Shown: positions 18,500-28,574, numbered from the stretch's first letter. The stretch is DNA of 64,000 nt from Vibrio fortis (GCF_024347475.1 NZ_AP025488.1:744001-808000), one strand, 5' to 3'. Notes: a model not told the origin generated them from the letters alone. Translations and numbers: made by a program.

Positions 18500-18967
18500 A
18501 TGAAAAAGTTGATTCTACTTTGCACCCACCTTGCTGTGGGTGCTTTTGGTTTTGGGCTAGGGGTTTACGCTCTACCCATTTTGATTGAGCCCGAGTCACC
18601 GTCGGTTAACTCAGTGCAAGCCGTGACTGAAAAAGCAGTTTTGAGTGGTGAATTCACCAAAGATCGTCAAGACAGTGATTTTCTTCATTGGGGAGAAGGG
18701 ATTGTCTCCATTACCGAGGATGCGATTGCCTTTGAGGGGGAGCTTGCTCCGGGGCCAGATTATAAACTCTATTTATCGCCGACCTACGTTGAGACAGAAG
18801 CTGCATTCAATGAGCTCAAGTCAACAATGATAAAAGTCGGCGATGTAAAAACCTTTGATCGTTTTATGCTCTCTTTGCCACAAGAGACAGATCTCACTCA
18901 ATACAATACGGTTGTGATTTGGTGTGAAACTTTTGGCGAGTTTATTACTTCTGCAAAGATAAAATGA
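18500..18967 (+). CDS. DM13-domain protein, membrane- or periplasm-located
   Basis: 155 residues. A signal peptide or single N-terminal membrane anchor (residues 5-25) is followed by a DM13 domain: 'LSGEFTKDRQDSDFLHWGEG' , 'GPDYKLYLSPT', and the closing 'YNTVVIWCETFGEFITSAKI' with the conserved Cys. DM13 domains occur in extracytoplasmic proteins and are thought to be redox or electron-carrying modules, based on the conserved Cys; the bacterial function is unknown. Good ribosome binding site (AAGGGAG) 5' of ATG 18500. Located 79 bp after pepT. Confidence 0.75.
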   Translation: MKKLILLCTHLAVGAFGFGLGVYALPILIEPESPSVNSVQAVTEKAVLSGEFTKDRQDSDFLHWGEGIVSITEDAIAFEGELAPGPDYKLYLSPTYVETEAAFNELKSTMIKVGDVKTFDRFMLSLPQETDLTQYNTVVIWCETFGEFITSAKIK

Positions 18968-18996
18968 TAGCCTAAAAGAAGCTGTTAATAACTCAT

Positions 18997-19023
18997 AAAG
19001 CGCCTATTAACTGGGCGTTTTTA
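18997..19023 (+). terminator. Terminator after the DM13 gene
   Basis: AAAGCGCC/GGCGTTTT stem with one G-T pair and a 9-nt loop, running into T5. Confidence 0.65.
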
Positions 19024-19059
19024 TTAGGTAAAGTCATCATCATTCCAAAGGAAGTTGTA

Positions 19060-19902
19060 ATGGAAAAAATGTGGCAAGTGATTGATTTCTTGTTGGCACA
19101 CAAAGGTTTGTTCAGTGCATTAATCATCGCTGTTGTTTTAATTATTCGCCGAATCACACTATCTCAAATCCGAGGCGATGTTGCTTTTCTCTCTGAAGAC
19201 CAGCGTAATTGGATGTCCCGCACCAAGAATGGCACCTTCGCTATCATTGTGGTCACTCTGTTCATTCTTTGGCAGTCAGAAATCAGTGAATTTGCACTGT
19301 CGTTAACGGCGATTGCAGTGGCGATTGTGGTGGCATCAAAGGAGATCATCCTCTGTTTTACGGGTTCTATCCAAAGGGCGAGCTCACGTTCTTTCCGCAT
19401 TGGTGACTGGATTGAAGTCGGTAAGATCAGTGGTGAGGTCATTGAGCACAACTTGATGGCGACTGTGATTCAAGAGATCGACCTATACCACGGGCAGTAC
19501 CATTACACAGGCAAAACCGCCACGTTGCCAAACAGCATGTTTTTTACTTATCCGGTAAAGAACCTGAACTTCATGAAGCGTTACGTTTACCACGACTTTT
19601 CTATTGTGGTGAAAGAGTTCGTTAACTTATATCCGCTGATCCCAGGGTTGATTAAGCAGATTGAGGCGCACAGTGAGGACTTTATTGAAGTTGCTCGTCG
19701 TTACAATGCCGTTATCGAGCGTCATGCTGGAGTCGATCTTCCTGGTTCAGAACCGCATATTCATGTAACGAGCGGAGCGACAGGGGAGCAAGTTGTGCAC
19801 TTCATGATTTTCTGTCCTACAGAACAAGCTTCTCATCTAGAACAGGAAATCCGTCGTGACTTTATGGAGAGCTATGCTCAAGCCTTCCCAGAAAAAGAGT
19901 AA
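19060..19902 (+). CDS. Mechanosensitive channel, MscS family
   Basis: 280 residues with three hydrophobic segments (about 15-32, 58-76, 78-98), the last corresponding to the pore-lining helix of MscS ('AIAVAIVVASKEIILCFTGS'). The beta domain follows with 'SFRIGDWIEVGKISGEVIEH' and the 'TATLPNSMFF' signature, both typical of the family. The protein opens under membrane tension to release solutes. It is close in size to E. coli MscS but lacks the periplasmic N-terminal extension of the long paralogues. Starts at ATG 19060 after AAGGAAG. Confidence 0.88.
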   Translation: MEKMWQVIDFLLAHKGLFSALIIAVVLIIRRITLSQIRGDVAFLSEDQRNWMSRTKNGTFAIIVVTLFILWQSEISEFALSLTAIAVAIVVASKEIILCFTGSIQRASSRSFRIGDWIEVGKISGEVIEHNLMATVIQEIDLYHGQYHYTGKTATLPNSMFFTYPVKNLNFMKRYVYHDFSIVVKEFVNLYPLIPGLIKQIEAHSEDFIEVARRYNAVIERHAGVDLPGSEPHIHVTSGATGEQVVHFMIFCPTEQASHLEQEIRRDFMESYAQAFPEKE

Positions 19903-19911
19903 TTGTTGGCA

Positions 19912-19965
19912 CTGTTAAACAGGTCGTAACTATTTAACACGTCGTAACTGTTAAACAAGTCGTAG
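19912..19965. repeat. Three tandem copies of an 18-bp unit
   Basis: Consecutive units 19912-19929, 19930-19947 and 19948-19965, each of the form CTGTTAAACAxGTCGTAA with two to four differences. The array begins 10 bp after the mscS stop codon and ends 16 bp before its terminator. Confidence 0.85.
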
Positions 19966-19980
19966 CCAATAAATAGTAGA

Positions 19981-20015
19981 AAGCCGATAACAGAGACCCT
20001 GTTATCGGCTTTTTT
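19981..20015 (+). terminator. Terminator of the mscS-family gene
   Basis: Perfect 13-bp stem AAGCCGATAACAG/CTGTTATCGGCTT, 5-nt loop, followed by T5. Confidence 0.85.
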
Positions 20016-20064
20016 GTATGTGTGCATTGAGCGATATAAACGAATGAGCCCGCTCAGTATTGGG

Positions 20065-20508
20065 TTAATCCAGTTCTTCGACTGGTAACCAATCTACTTT
20101 TACGCCTGCTTGTTCGAACATATCTTGGCTGACTTTGATCTTATCGCCCCAACGCGACAGAAAGTCTTCACTCTGTGCAGGACAGTGAACCGCAGCAATG
20201 CCCGTTTGAATGATCTTCGCGGCGCAATTTGGACACGGAAAGTGTGTCACCCAGATTTCACAACCGTCTAGATCTCGCTTAGCAAAAAGAATCGCATTCT
20301 CTTCTGCGTGCAGTGTCTTCAGATACTTCATCTCACGATCATCGGTGTCGGCACTGTCTGACACACCATGCGGGTATCCATTAAAGCCAACGGAAACAAT
20401 ACGGTTGTGTTTGGTAATTACGGCACCAACTTGAGTCGAGGGATCTTTGCTCCATGAGCCGACCAACTCTGCCATTTGGTAAAAACGCTTAGCCCATTTT
20501 GAAATCAT
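20065..20508 (-). CDS. dCMP deaminase-type zinc deaminase
   Basis: 147 residues. The zinc site is complete: 'HAEENAIL' (His ligand and catalytic Glu, near residue 68) and 'FPCPNCAAKI' (two Cys ligands, near 92). 'SKDPSTQVGAVI' and 'VGFNGYPHGV' near the N-terminus are typical of the dCMP/ComEB branch rather than cytidine or tRNA-adenosine deaminases. It would supply dUMP for thymidylate synthesis; whether dCMP is the true substrate is inferred. I start at ATG 20508 because AAGG lies 8 bp upstream; ATG 20514 is too close to it. Confidence 0.83.
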   Translation of the reverse strand: MISKWAKRFYQMAELVGSWSKDPSTQVGAVITKHNRIVSVGFNGYPHGVSDSADTDDREMKYLKTLHAEENAILFAKRDLDGCEIWVTHFPCPNCAAKIIQTGIAAVHCPAQSEDFLSRWGDKIKVSQDMFEQAGVKVDWLPVEELD

Positions 20509-20769
20509 GTACATTACCTTAACGATATATAAGACATATTTTAGATATGAAGAGTCATCATGTTAGACAATATCCTGTCAGACTAAAAGCCTAAGCCTAA
20601 GATTTTCAGGAAAAATGTAGCGTAAATGTAAGCCATTTATGTGCATCAAGTTTCTATTTACATGCTGAAACATTTTGCCTGGTAATAATTGATATTCCTC
20701 GGACAATCGTCGCAATTGTGTTACGTAAATTTTTATACTGTTCTATTTTTAACTAGCGACGGTATACCA

Positions 20770-21909
20770 ATGCGTAAAAAGCTACTCCTGACCGCTCTGG
20801 CCAGCTCTATGATCCTTGTCGGCTGTGGGCAAGATGCCCAAAACGCCCAACAAGCGCCTTTACCTCTCGTAGCAGTACAGGATGTTAATGTTATTCCTCA
20901 CCAACAAAGCAAGTCTTATATCGGTCGTATTGAAGCTGTAGAAGATACAGCGATTACGGCTCAGGTATCAGGTTACCTTCAAAACCGTCATTTCAAAGAA
21001 GGACAAATGGTTGAGAAAGGTCAGCTGCTTTACACCATCGAGCCTTCTTCTTTTGAAGCGCAAGTAGCGAGTGCTAAAGCATCCGTTGCTCAAGCCAATG
21101 CTAACCTTAAGAAAGCAGAACTTGATTTCAATCGTGGTAAAAACCTGCTTCCAAAAGGCAGTATTTCTCAGTCTGAATTCGATGCACTCACAGCCGCGCT
21201 GTTAGGTGCACAAGCGCAACTTGAAGCAAATCAAGCTCAGCTCAACTCAGCGAACGTGCAACTTTCACATACTCGCATTGAAGCGCCGTTTGCAGGTCGT
21301 ATTAGTGATAGCAAAGTAAGTACGGGTGACCTTGTGTCGCCATCTTCTGGTGTACTAACCACCTTAGTGAGCCTAGACCCAGTACATGCCGCGTTTAGTA
21401 TCAGTGAACGTGAACGTTTAGCGCTAGGGATGGATCGTATCGAAGGCGATGGCAGCAGCGATACCGACCGCGTGGAAGTGCAAATCATCTTAGAAAACGG
21501 TGAAGCGTTTGAGCACCTAGGTAAGCTTGATTTCTTAGGTAACCGAATCAATCTAAATACCGGCACTATCGCAATGCGTGCTATTGCTGACAACCCACAT
21601 CAACAGCTACTTCCAGGTCAACACGTACGTGTAAATCTTCGTGACAAGCAAGAAATCGACGTAGTGACTATCCCACGCCGAGCAGTTCAGACTGACCTTG
21701 AAGGGGATTTCGTGATGGTGCTTGTGGAAGGTGAAGGCGCGCCAGTCGCTGAGCGTCGCAATATCGACATGGGTCGCCAAGTTGAAGGTGGCGTGATTGT
21801 GCATTCTGGTCTTGAAAAGGACGATGCGATCATCACACAAGGCCTACAGCGCGTTAGAAATGGAATGTCAGTGCGTATTCAGCCTTCAGCTTCTGAGAAA
21901 GCGGAGTAA
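20770..21909 (+). CDS. RND efflux periplasmic adaptor (AcrA/VmeA-like lipoprotein)
   Basis: 379 residues from ATG 20770, beginning with a lipoprotein signal peptide ending in the lipobox 'MILVGC' (Cys19). Then come the membrane-proximal and lipoyl parts ('[20 protein letters not shown]', '[19 protein letters not shown]'), a coiled-coil hairpin rich in Ala, Gln and Lys (about 85-165), the second lipoyl half ('[20 protein letters not shown]') and the beta-barrel ending in '[15 protein letters not shown]'. It bridges an inner-membrane RND pump to a TolC-type outer-membrane channel. The pump gene follows after 11 bp; no outer-membrane factor gene is present here. Confidence 0.9.
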   Translation: MRKKLLLTALASSMILVGCGQDAQNAQQAPLPLVAVQDVNVIPHQQSKSYIGRIEAVEDTAITAQVSGYLQNRHFKEGQMVEKGQLLYTIEPSSFEAQVASAKASVAQANANLKKAELDFNRGKNLLPKGSISQSEFDALTAALLGAQAQLEANQAQLNSANVQLSHTRIEAPFAGRISDSKVSTGDLVSPSSGVLTTLVSLDPVHAAFSISERERLALGMDRIEGDGSSDTDRVEVQIILENGEAFEHLGKLDFLGNRINLNTGTIAMRAIADNPHQQLLPGQHVRVNLRDKQEIDVVTIPRRAVQTDLEGDFVMVLVEGEGAPVAERRNIDMGRQVEGGVIVHSGLEKDDAIITQGLQRVRNGMSVRIQPSASEKAE

Positions 21910-21920
21910 GGGGCACAAGT

Positions 21921-24900
21921 ATGCTAAGTCGTTTCTTTATTCAAAGGCCTAAGTTTGCCCTTGTTATCTCAATTATTCTGACGCTGGCGGGGGCTATTTC
22001 ATTGGCTATTCTGCCAGTTGCAGAGTATCCAAAAATCAGCCCGCCATCGGTGAGTGTTTCTGCATTCTATACAGGTGCGAGTGCTGAGGTTGTGGAACAG
22101 GCGATAGCCGACCCCATAGAGACCTCAGTCAACGGTGTAGAAGACATGATCTACATGTCGTCAAAGAGTGCGAATGATGGTTCATACAACCTAAACGTCA
22201 CCTTTGATGTAGGTACTGATCCAGATATGGCTCAGGTAAACGTTCAGAACCGTGTTGCTCAAATTGAGTCGAAGCTGCCACAAGAAGTAAGAATGGTTGG
22301 CGTTACGGTGAAAAAACGTTCTCCAGACTTGCTGATGGTACTGAACTTTTACTCACCAAACGGTAAGTACGATGACCAGTTCCTGATCAACTACGTTAAC
22401 CTCAACATCAAAGACCAACTGGCTCGTGTTAGTGGCATCAGTGAAGTAAACGTATTGGGTGGCGGTGAATACGCGATGCGTGTTTGGTTAGACCCTGAAA
22501 AAATGGCTAACCTAAATCTGACTACAACCGATGTTTATGCGGCGTTGGCTGAGCAAAACGTTCAGGTAGCAGCAGGTCGTATCGGTGCCGCGCCATACAA
22601 CAATCCTCAAGAAGTTCAGTTTAACTTGGTGACCAAAGGTCGCTTAGAGACGGCAGATGAGTTTGAGAATGTTGTTTTACGAGCCAGCCAAGATGGTTCG
22701 ACGGTTTATCTGAAAGATGTTGCTCGTATCGAGCTTGGTAAGAAGTTCTACGATGGTAACGGCAAATACCGTGGTCAAGACGCTTCTATCGTGACGTTGT
22801 CACTACAGTCGGATGCGAACGCACTTGAAAGTGGTAAAGCGGTTATGGCGATGCTAGAAAACCTTAGCCATAACTTCCCAGAAGGTATCGCTTATGAAGC
22901 GAGCTACGACACAACTGTATTCGTTGCTGAATCGATCAAGGGTGTAGTAAAAACGCTTATAGAAGCTATTTTGCTGGTTATCGCTGTAACCTACCTGTTC
23001 TTAGGTAGTGCACGTGCCACGTTGATCCCTGTTGTGGCCATTCCGGTATCCTTAATCGGTACTTTTGCCGTGATGCAGATGACCGGATTTACCATCAACA
23101 CAGTAACCCTATTTGGTCTGATTCTCGCGATCGGTATCGTGGTAGATGATGCGATTCTGGTTATCGAGAACGTTGATACCACCATGGCGAAAGATCCAAC
23201 TATCTCTCCTCGTAAAGCAACGCTGATAGCGATGAAAGAGGTAACGGGTCCAATCATCACATCTACCTTGGTACTACTTGCGGTATTTATCCCGGTTGCA
23301 ATGCTTCCAGGTATTACCGGCATCATGTATCGCCAGTTCGCGCTGACTATCTGTATTGCCGTTGTTATTTCGTCGATTAATGCACTGACGCTATCTCCTG
23401 CATTGTGTTCTCTGGTTCTAAAGCAAGGCGGTGGCAACACAGCACGCTGGTACCAAGCGTTCAACCGTGGCTTAGAGAGCGTGACTAAGAAGTACGGTCA
23501 AATCGCAGGCTTCCTTGTGAAGAAAGGCGTACTGCTGTTTACCTTCTTCGTGGTGGCATTGGCAGCAGTAACTTACTTCTCGAAGACAACGTCAACCGCG
23601 TTCGTACCTCAGGAAGATAAAGGTATCTTGCTGGTTAACGTGCAATTACCAGATGCTGCTTCTCTGTCTCGTACTGAAGAGGTAACTGAGCACTTGCTAG
23701 AGATGGTTGAGCAAGAGCCTGGTGTTGATGGTGTAACGCTAGTAAATGGTTATGCGTTCATGACAGGTGCATCGGCATCGAATGGTGCGTCGCTGTTTAT
23801 CAAATTGCACGATTGGGACATGCGTAATGCGTTAGATGGCGATCATTCAGCGTCAGATATCTCACGTCGTATTAACGGTCGCGCTGCGATGGAACTGCCA
23901 CAAGCGGTGGTATTCGCAATGGGACCTCCAGCGGTTCCGGGTATGGGCGCAGCGTCGGGCTTTGAGTTTGTTCTAGAAGATACATTGGGCCGTAGCCGTA
24001 GTGATCTTGCAATGGTCATGGATGACGTGATTCAGAAAGCGAACCAGCAGCCTGAGATTGCACGTACCTTCAGTACCTTCCGTGCGAACGTTCCACACTA
24101 CTACGTGGATATCGACCGTGAAAAGGCGCAGCAACTAGGTATTCCACTGTCTGAAATCTTCCAAACATTGCAAGGTAACCTGGGTTCTCTGTACGTGAAT
24201 GACTTCACCATGTTTGGTAAGAACTTCCGCGTAACCATGCAAGCCGACAGTGAGCACCGAAGCAGCATGGAAGATCTGCAACGTTTCCACGTTCGTTCTT
24301 CATCAGGTGAGATGATCCCTCTTAGCACACTGGTGACGCATGAGCAGATCTTTGAACCTGATGTAGCATGGCGTTACAACATGTACCGCAGTGCAGTGAT
24401 TCAAGGTCAGCCGGCTCCGGGTTACTCCAGTGGTGACGCGATTGCTGCAATGGAACGTGTTGCTGCCGAAGTTCTTCCTCAAGGCTACCAGTATGAATGG
24501 ACAGGCATGGCGTATCAAGAAGTACTTGCGGGCAACCAAGCCATCTTTGCGTTTGCATTGGCTCTGATCTTCATCTACTTGTTCATGGTTGCTCAATACG
24601 AGAGTTGGACGATCCCTGTGGCGATCATACTGGTGGTACCGGTAGCGACATTAGGTTCATTCTTGGCGCTTAACTTAACAGGGACACCACTCAACTTGTA
24701 CGCGCAGATAGGTTTGGTTCTGCTCATAGCGCTGGCAGCGAAAAACGCAATCTTGATTGTGGAATTCGCTAAGGTCGAGCGCGAAGATAAAGATGTACCT
24801 ATCGACGATGCGGCGGTGAAAGGTGGTACCTTACGTTTCCGTGCGGTAAACATGACCTCTTGGTCGTTTATCTTAGGTATCTTCCCACTTATCTTCGCGG

Positions 24901-25073
24901 CGGGCGCTGGTCACGTGAGTCAAAACTCGCTCGGTATTTCACTGATTGGTGGTCTGTTATGTGTGTTGTTAGCAGGTACCTTCCTCATCCCAGGTTTCTA
25001 CGCATTTGTTCAGCGTAGACGTGAGAAAGCCCATGGCGGGAATACCAAACTTATTCCGCTAGATGATGAATAA
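21921..25073 (+). CDS. RND multidrug efflux transporter, AcrB-like
   Basis: 1050 residues, the normal size of AcrB/HAE1 pumps with 12 transmembrane helices and two large periplasmic loops. Proton-relay residues are present: the double Asp in '[19 protein letters not shown]' (TM4) and the Lys in '[15 protein letters not shown]' (TM10). The N-terminus '[19 protein letters not shown]' and '[20 protein letters not shown]' are standard. It expels drugs, detergents or bile-like compounds from the periplasm using the proton gradient. It is the second gene of an operon with the adaptor and ends at a weak terminator. Vibrio carry many such pumps (Vme/Vex sets); I do not assign which one. Confidence 0.93.
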   Translation: MLSRFFIQRPKFALVISIILTLAGAISLAILPVAEYPKISPPSVSVSAFYTGASAEVVEQAIADPIETSVNGVEDMIYMSSKSANDGSYNLNVTFDVGTDPDMAQVNVQNRVAQIESKLPQEVRMVGVTVKKRSPDLLMVLNFYSPNGKYDDQFLINYVNLNIKDQLARVSGISEVNVLGGGEYAMRVWLDPEKMANLNLTTTDVYAALAEQNVQVAAGRIGAAPYNNPQEVQFNLVTKGRLETADEFENVVLRASQDGSTVYLKDVARIELGKKFYDGNGKYRGQDASIVTLSLQSDANALESGKAVMAMLENLSHNFPEGIAYEASYDTTVFVAESIKGVVKTLIEAILLVIAVTYLFLGSARATLIPVVAIPVSLIGTFAVMQMTGFTINTVTLFGLILAIGIVVDDAILVIENVDTTMAKDPTISPRKATLIAMKEVTGPIITSTLVLLAVFIPVAMLPGITGIMYRQFALTICIAVVISSINALTLSPALCSLVLKQGGGNTARWYQAFNRGLESVTKKYGQIAGFLVKKGVLLFTFFVVALAAVTYFSKTTSTAFVPQEDKGILLVNVQLPDAASLSRTEEVTEHLLEMVEQEPGVDGVTLVNGYAFMTGASASNGASLFIKLHDWDMRNALDGDHSASDISRRINGRAAMELPQAVVFAMGPPAVPGMGAASGFEFVLEDTLGRSRSDLAMVMDDVIQKANQQPEIARTFSTFRANVPHYYVDIDREKAQQLGIPLSEIFQTLQGNLGSLYVNDFTMFGKNFRVTMQADSEHRSSMEDLQRFHVRSSSGEMIPLSTLVTHEQIFEPDVAWRYNMYRSAVIQGQPAPGYSSGDAIAAMERVAAEVLPQGYQYEWTGMAYQEVLAGNQAIFAFALALIFIYLFMVAQYESWTIPVAIILVVPVATLGSFLALNLTGTPLNLYAQIGLVLLIALAAKNAILIVEFAKVEREDKDVPIDDAAVKGGTLRFRAVNMTSWSFILGIFPLIFAAGAGHVSQNSLGISLIGGLLCVLLAGTFLIPGFYAFVQRRREKAHGGNTKLIPLDDE

Positions 25074-25100
25074 CGCGATTTGAGATTAACCTCATGAAAT

Positions 25101-25130
25101 AAAAGGCTTAGCTTCTGCTAGGTCTTTTTT
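25101..25130 (+). terminator. Likely terminator of the RND operon
   Basis: Arms AAAAGGCTTAGC and GCTAGGTCTTTT pair with two G-T pairs over a 4-nt loop and run into T6. Confidence 0.6.
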
Positions 25131-25364
25131 ATATCCAAACGGAATATAAATTCAGCTCTATATACTATTTATCGAAATATATCGTTGAGTTTGTACTCTA
25201 AAGTAGATCTTCTAATAAAATAGTGTTTTTTAAATAAGTGGCTGATATATAATGAAATACTTGCTTTCGGTGAACGTGTGTATGCTCGAAAATGTTTGCA
25301 CAATATTGTGAAGTGATTCAAAATTACCGAGTTATATTTCGTTCTTTTGTGCATTGAGGTTCTT

Positions 25365-26066
25365 ATGAAGGTCATTGATTTATTTAAACACCGTAGTGAT
25401 AGTGTTTCGCCACAACACTCAGAGTTTATGCAATGGATGTCTCCAACTCTAAGAGAGTACTGGGGCGACTTTCTGAACCGCACACAAAATAGCCACTTCT
25501 TTGCATGGGTACGTGATCACCATAAACCTGCTGTAAATGAAGATGCGCCGATCACGCCAGTAGAAGTTGCACCGGTTGAAAAACCAATTGAGCTAAAGCC
25601 TGAAGCGCAAGCTGTATACGATGAGCTTTCTGCACAGATCGGTGAAGTGATCCATACGGGTGATTGGATTCATGTTGGCCAAGACCGCATCAACCAGTTT
25701 GGTGAAGTGACAGAAGATATGCAGTGGATCCATACGAATCCTGAAAAAGCGGAATCTGACTCGCCATTCAAAACAACCATCGCACACGGTTTCTTGACTC
25801 TATCTCTACTACCGCGTCTAACCGATAGCGTTGATCCTGATAAGTCACAGTTCCCGACGGCAAAAATGGTGGTTAATATTGGTTTAAACCAAGTACGTTT
25901 CCCATACCCAGTTAAATCAGGTAACAACGTGCGCGCGAAGAGTACTCTGACGAAAGTAACACCAATTCGTAAAGGTCTTGAGATTGAACGTGAGATTCGT
26001 GTCGAGATCGAAGGCGTACGCCGCCCAGGTGCTGTGGTTGTTTCAGTGATTCAACTGCACTTCTAA
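25365..26066 (+). CDS. MaoC-like (R)-specific hydratase
   Basis: 233 residues. The N-terminal 85 residues are variable and charged; the C-terminal 145 residues form a hot-dog fold hydratase. The catalytic pair is visible in 'FGEVTEDMQWIHTNPEKA' (Asp and His), with 'IAHGFLTLSLLPRL' following, as in PhaJ/MaoC enzymes that hydrate trans-2-enoyl-CoA to (R)-3-hydroxyacyl-CoA. The N-terminal extension is unusual compared with PhaJ (about 130 aa). ATG 25365 has GAGG at good spacing. Monocistronic; a link to polyhydroxyalkanoate or fatty-acid metabolism is only inferred. Confidence 0.83.
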   Translation: MKVIDLFKHRSDSVSPQHSEFMQWMSPTLREYWGDFLNRTQNSHFFAWVRDHHKPAVNEDAPITPVEVAPVEKPIELKPEAQAVYDELSAQIGEVIHTGDWIHVGQDRINQFGEVTEDMQWIHTNPEKAESDSPFKTTIAHGFLTLSLLPRLTDSVDPDKSQFPTAKMVVNIGLNQVRFPYPVKSGNNVRAKSTLTKVTPIRKGLEIEREIRVEIEGVRRPGAVVVSVIQLHF

Positions 26067-26088
26067 ACGAGAATTAGTTTTTAAGAAT

Positions 26089-26119
26089 AAAAAGAGAGAG
26101 CCTTGAGCTCTCTCTTTTT
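26089..26119. terminator. Bidirectional terminator
   Basis: A perfect 13-bp stem AAAAAGAGAGAGC/GCTCTCTCTTTTT with a 5-nt loop between convergent genes. Confidence 0.85.
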
Positions 26120-26134
26120 CGTTTGGGGTTCAGA

Positions 26135-26950
26135 TTATTTCACTCGAGTGTATCCGTACTCTTCAATAAGGTCTTGTCCTTGTTTTGAGCTAACGAACTT
26201 AACAAAGTCTTTACTTTCATCTGAAACCGACTCTCTCTTGTAAAGGATCAAGAATGGGCGAGCCAGTTCATAGCTGTGATTTGCGATGTTTTTAGAAGTT
26301 GGTTCTACGCCATTGAATGAGATAGCCTTGATTGAGCGGTCGATTGAACCGACAGACACGAAACCAATCGCATGTGGGTTGTGGTTAACAATGGTTTTTA
26401 CCATGCTGTTGCTGTTCACAACCAAGTTGTTTGGGTTGATGTCTGAGACCATGCGGTCGTTAATGATTTTAGTTAGACCCATTAAGCTTTCAAAGCTATA
26501 GCGAGATCCAGACGACGCTTCGCGAGTGACCACTGCGATAGGCTGGTCTGCGCCACCAATCTCTTTCCAGTTAGTGATCTTACCCTTGTAGATATTAAAT
26601 AACTGTTCGCGTGTGATGTTTGCCAGTCCATTTGAACGGTTAACCACAACAGCCAAACCATCGTAAGCGATAGGCTTAACGGCTAAATCATCAGTTTGCT
26701 CTTGGTCGGTTAGACGACGTGAGCTCATCCCCAAATCCGAAACACCCTTGTTCACCATAGTAATGCCCGCAGTCGAGCCTATGCCTTGAACAGCGATATA
26801 GTTGTCAGCATGGGTTTTATTATACTCTTCGGCCAACACATCCATAACACGAGCTACAGAGGTCGAGCCTGAAATTGTGGTTTCTTGCGCTAGAACGGTT
26901 TGAGAAGACAAAGCGAATGACAAAAGAGAGGCAAGAGCGACTCGTAACAT
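26135..26950 (-). CDS. Phosphate ABC transporter substrate-binding protein (PstS-like)
   Basis: 271 residues with a signal peptide (MLRVALASLLSFALSSQTVLA). The mature protein has phosphate-binding loops of the PstS family: 'TTISGSTSVARVMDVLAEEY' at its start, 'GIGSTAGITMVNKG', 'SDLGMSSRRL', and 'VVTREASSGSRYSFESLMG' near residue 135. It should capture inorganic phosphate in the periplasm for a PstCAB permease, but no permease genes adjoin it. ATG 26950 is preceded by AGGAG six bases away; a TTG two codons earlier is less likely. A pair of identical palindromes lies about 100 bp upstream. Confidence 0.88.
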   Translation of the reverse strand: MLRVALASLLSFALSSQTVLAQETTISGSTSVARVMDVLAEEYNKTHADNYIAVQGIGSTAGITMVNKGVSDLGMSSRRLTDQEQTDDLAVKPIAYDGLAVVVNRSNGLANITREQLFNIYKGKITNWKEIGGADQPIAVVTREASSGSRYSFESLMGLTKIINDRMVSDINPNNLVVNSNSMVKTIVNHNPHAIGFVSVGSIDRSIKAISFNGVEPTSKNIANHSYELARPFLILYKRESVSDESKDFVKFVSSKQGQDLIEEYGYTRVK

Positions 26951-27047
26951 ATACAACTCCTAGTAGATTACATTTGCCGCCTATCATAGGTAGCAAATAT
27001 GACATTTTTGTGAAACTCCATGCGGTTGAATTATGGCAGTCTCGCGT

Positions 27048-27082
27048 ACATTTCATAAATGCCTGCTCACATTTCATAAATG
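27048..27082. promoter_or_regulatory. Two identical palindromic sites 21 bp apart upstream of the PstS-like gene
   Basis: ACATTTCATAAATG occurs at 27048-27061 and again at 27069-27082. Each contains the palindrome CATTT-CAT-AAATG, and the spacing is two helical turns. The TTCATAAAT core recalls part of the PhoB box (CTGTCATAAAT) but lacks the CTG of the direct repeat, so PhoB binding is uncertain. Located about 100-130 bp before the PstS-like start. Confidence 0.5.
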
Positions 27083-27165
27083 TCTTGTTCGCTAAACGAA
27101 GAGTTCAGTTCTAAGCTCTAATGAGGATTGTTCGCCAGACGAATTGGTGTCAAGGAGGGACGTGG

Positions 27166-27528
27166 ATGTCGGTAGTACAGATAGAGCTTAGTCGACTTCT
27201 ACATGGTGCAGAAAAGCTATGCACCTCACGCAACCAAAGTTTGCCCGTTGAGCTAGGAAAATCACTGTTTGAAGAGTGCGAGGGCGGTGTGGTTTTTTCA
27301 AAAGCTCACTACCTACTCGATTCATCTCATAGCGACTACACCGATGATGTTGCGAGGGTGGTATTCAGTCCGACCGATGCTATTTGGCTGGTGGAAGTGC
27401 CATTAGATGAAGGCTCGCAAGGAGATGTGGTGTTATGGGGGCCTTATCCTTACCTATCTCGTTCAAAGGATTTGGAATCGATTCTCCATGAAATAGAAAA
27501 AGACCCAAAAGCTTACTTCTGGGTCTAG
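27166..27528 (+). CDS. Hypothetical protein, 120 aa
   Basis: Starts MSVVQIELSRLLHGAEKLCT and ends DPKAYFWV. No signal peptide or transmembrane segment; acidic, with central beta-type segments ('RVVFSPTDAIWLVEVPLDE', 'DVVLWGPYPYLS'). I start at ATG 27166 because AAGGAGGG lies directly upstream; the frame is open to 27121. The gene is divergent from pstS-like and convergent with the AraC-type regulator. No family recognised. Confidence 0.6.
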   Translation: MSVVQIELSRLLHGAEKLCTSRNQSLPVELGKSLFEECEGGVVFSKAHYLLDSSHSDYTDDVARVVFSPTDAIWLVEVPLDEGSQGDVVLWGPYPYLSRSKDLESILHEIEKDPKAYFWV

Positions 27529-27562
27529 TCGTTGATGTAATTGTTTCTCTTTTTAAATCGAC

Positions 27563-28402
27563 TTATCTTGCCTTAATTTCAACGCCGGTACTCATTGCGT
27601 GGCTTTGCGCGATGAGTGCACGAAAGTCTTTGGGTGTTTTTCCATGATAGTTTTTAAATGCGGTACTGAAGTGTGCGGCACTTTTAAAACCAGACTCGTA
27701 AGCAATTTGAGTGATTGACTTAGTGGAGGTTCTTAGCTGCGTTGCAGCATGAGCAATTCGCTTGATCTTCAATAGATTTGAGAATGAGAGGTCTTCTGCT
27801 GACAAACGGCGTTTTAGAGTCGCTGGAGACATACCCATATAGCTCGCCAGCGTATCTAGCGAGATATTGTTTTCGATATTCTGTTCAATATAGTTAATCA
27901 CCTTCTGTGTCACTGTCAGCTTTGAGGCTCTGCCAATGACAGCAAGAAGGGAAGGGTGTGCTTCGACCATTAAAGACAGCAGAGCGAGGCTCAACTGGGT
28001 GACTGCGTAGTCATTTTGAGTCGACTCACTAGCCAGTGCTAAGAGCATGTCTTTAAGCTGAGTGAGATTATGGTCGTCGGCATTGAACTTGATGTATTTT
28101 TCTGGTGGTCGTACTGACTCGAGATCACCAAATTGATTGATAAATTTTTGAAAAATTGAAAGGTCGAAATCTAAACAGATGGCGTTGAATTCGCCATGTT
28201 CGGTATGGACTGAAACGTCTTGTATTTCACCTGAATTGTAGAGCGCAAATTCACCAGCTTGGAGAGAGGCTTGAGTGCCATTGGGTAATGCAAAAGAGAT
28301 ACTGCCTTGACGAACGATGAAAACACCATTTCTTGAGGCGGGGTATCGTTCCCGTTTCCTGGGTGTAAAGTTTCTAAATTGAGTGACATTGATTGATGGC
28401 AT
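27563..28402 (-). CDS. AraC-family transcriptional regulator
   Basis: 279 residues: an N-terminal cupin-like ligand domain ('GVFIVRQGSISFALPNGTQA', 'AGEFALYNSGE') and a C-terminal pair of helix-turn-helix motifs ('NISLDTLASYMGMSPATLKR' and 'SITQIAYESGFKSAAHFSTA'), followed by the family signature 'FKNYHGKTPKDFRAL'. It should activate or repress genes on binding a small ligand; no clear target gene is divergently placed. ATG 28402 (MPSINVTQ) is preceded by AAAGAAG; a GTG at 28444 would extend it by 14 residues. Confidence 0.87.
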   Translation of the reverse strand: MPSINVTQFRNFTPRKRERYPASRNGVFIVRQGSISFALPNGTQASLQAGEFALYNSGEIQDVSVHTEHGEFNAICLDFDLSIFQKFINQFGDLESVRPPEKYIKFNADDHNLTQLKDMLLALASESTQNDYAVTQLSLALLSLMVEAHPSLLAVIGRASKLTVTQKVINYIEQNIENNISLDTLASYMGMSPATLKRRLSAEDLSFSNLLKIKRIAHAATQLRTSTKSITQIAYESGFKSAAHFSTAFKNYHGKTPKDFRALIAQSHAMSTGVEIKAR

Positions 28403-28528
28403 ATACACTTCTTTGACGTTCTGATTGCTTAAATGCTTCCTCACTGAACCTAATATGCATTAAGTTACTTAGTGTTATATAGCAATAATAGCTTGTTTTG
28501 TTGTTATTTTTAGCGAGACGGCAATAAA

Positions 28529-28553
28529 AAAGGCGCTAATTATTAGCGCCTTT
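28529..28553 (-). terminator. Terminator of rnb
   Basis: AAAGGCGCTAA/TTAGCGCCTTT, 11-bp stem and 3-nt loop; the minus strand runs on into T7. Confidence 0.8.
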
Positions 28554-28574
28554 AGAAGAGTTGCTCAATAAGGA

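Noticed and set aside
19912-19965. CRISPR-like array
   Set aside because: The three 18-bp units are directly adjacent with no spacers and no cas genes are present.
22991-23464. 157-codon minus-strand frame inside the RND pump gene
   Set aside because: Lies wholly within the AcrB-like gene, which has intact proton-relay motifs; the antisense frame has no recognisable features.
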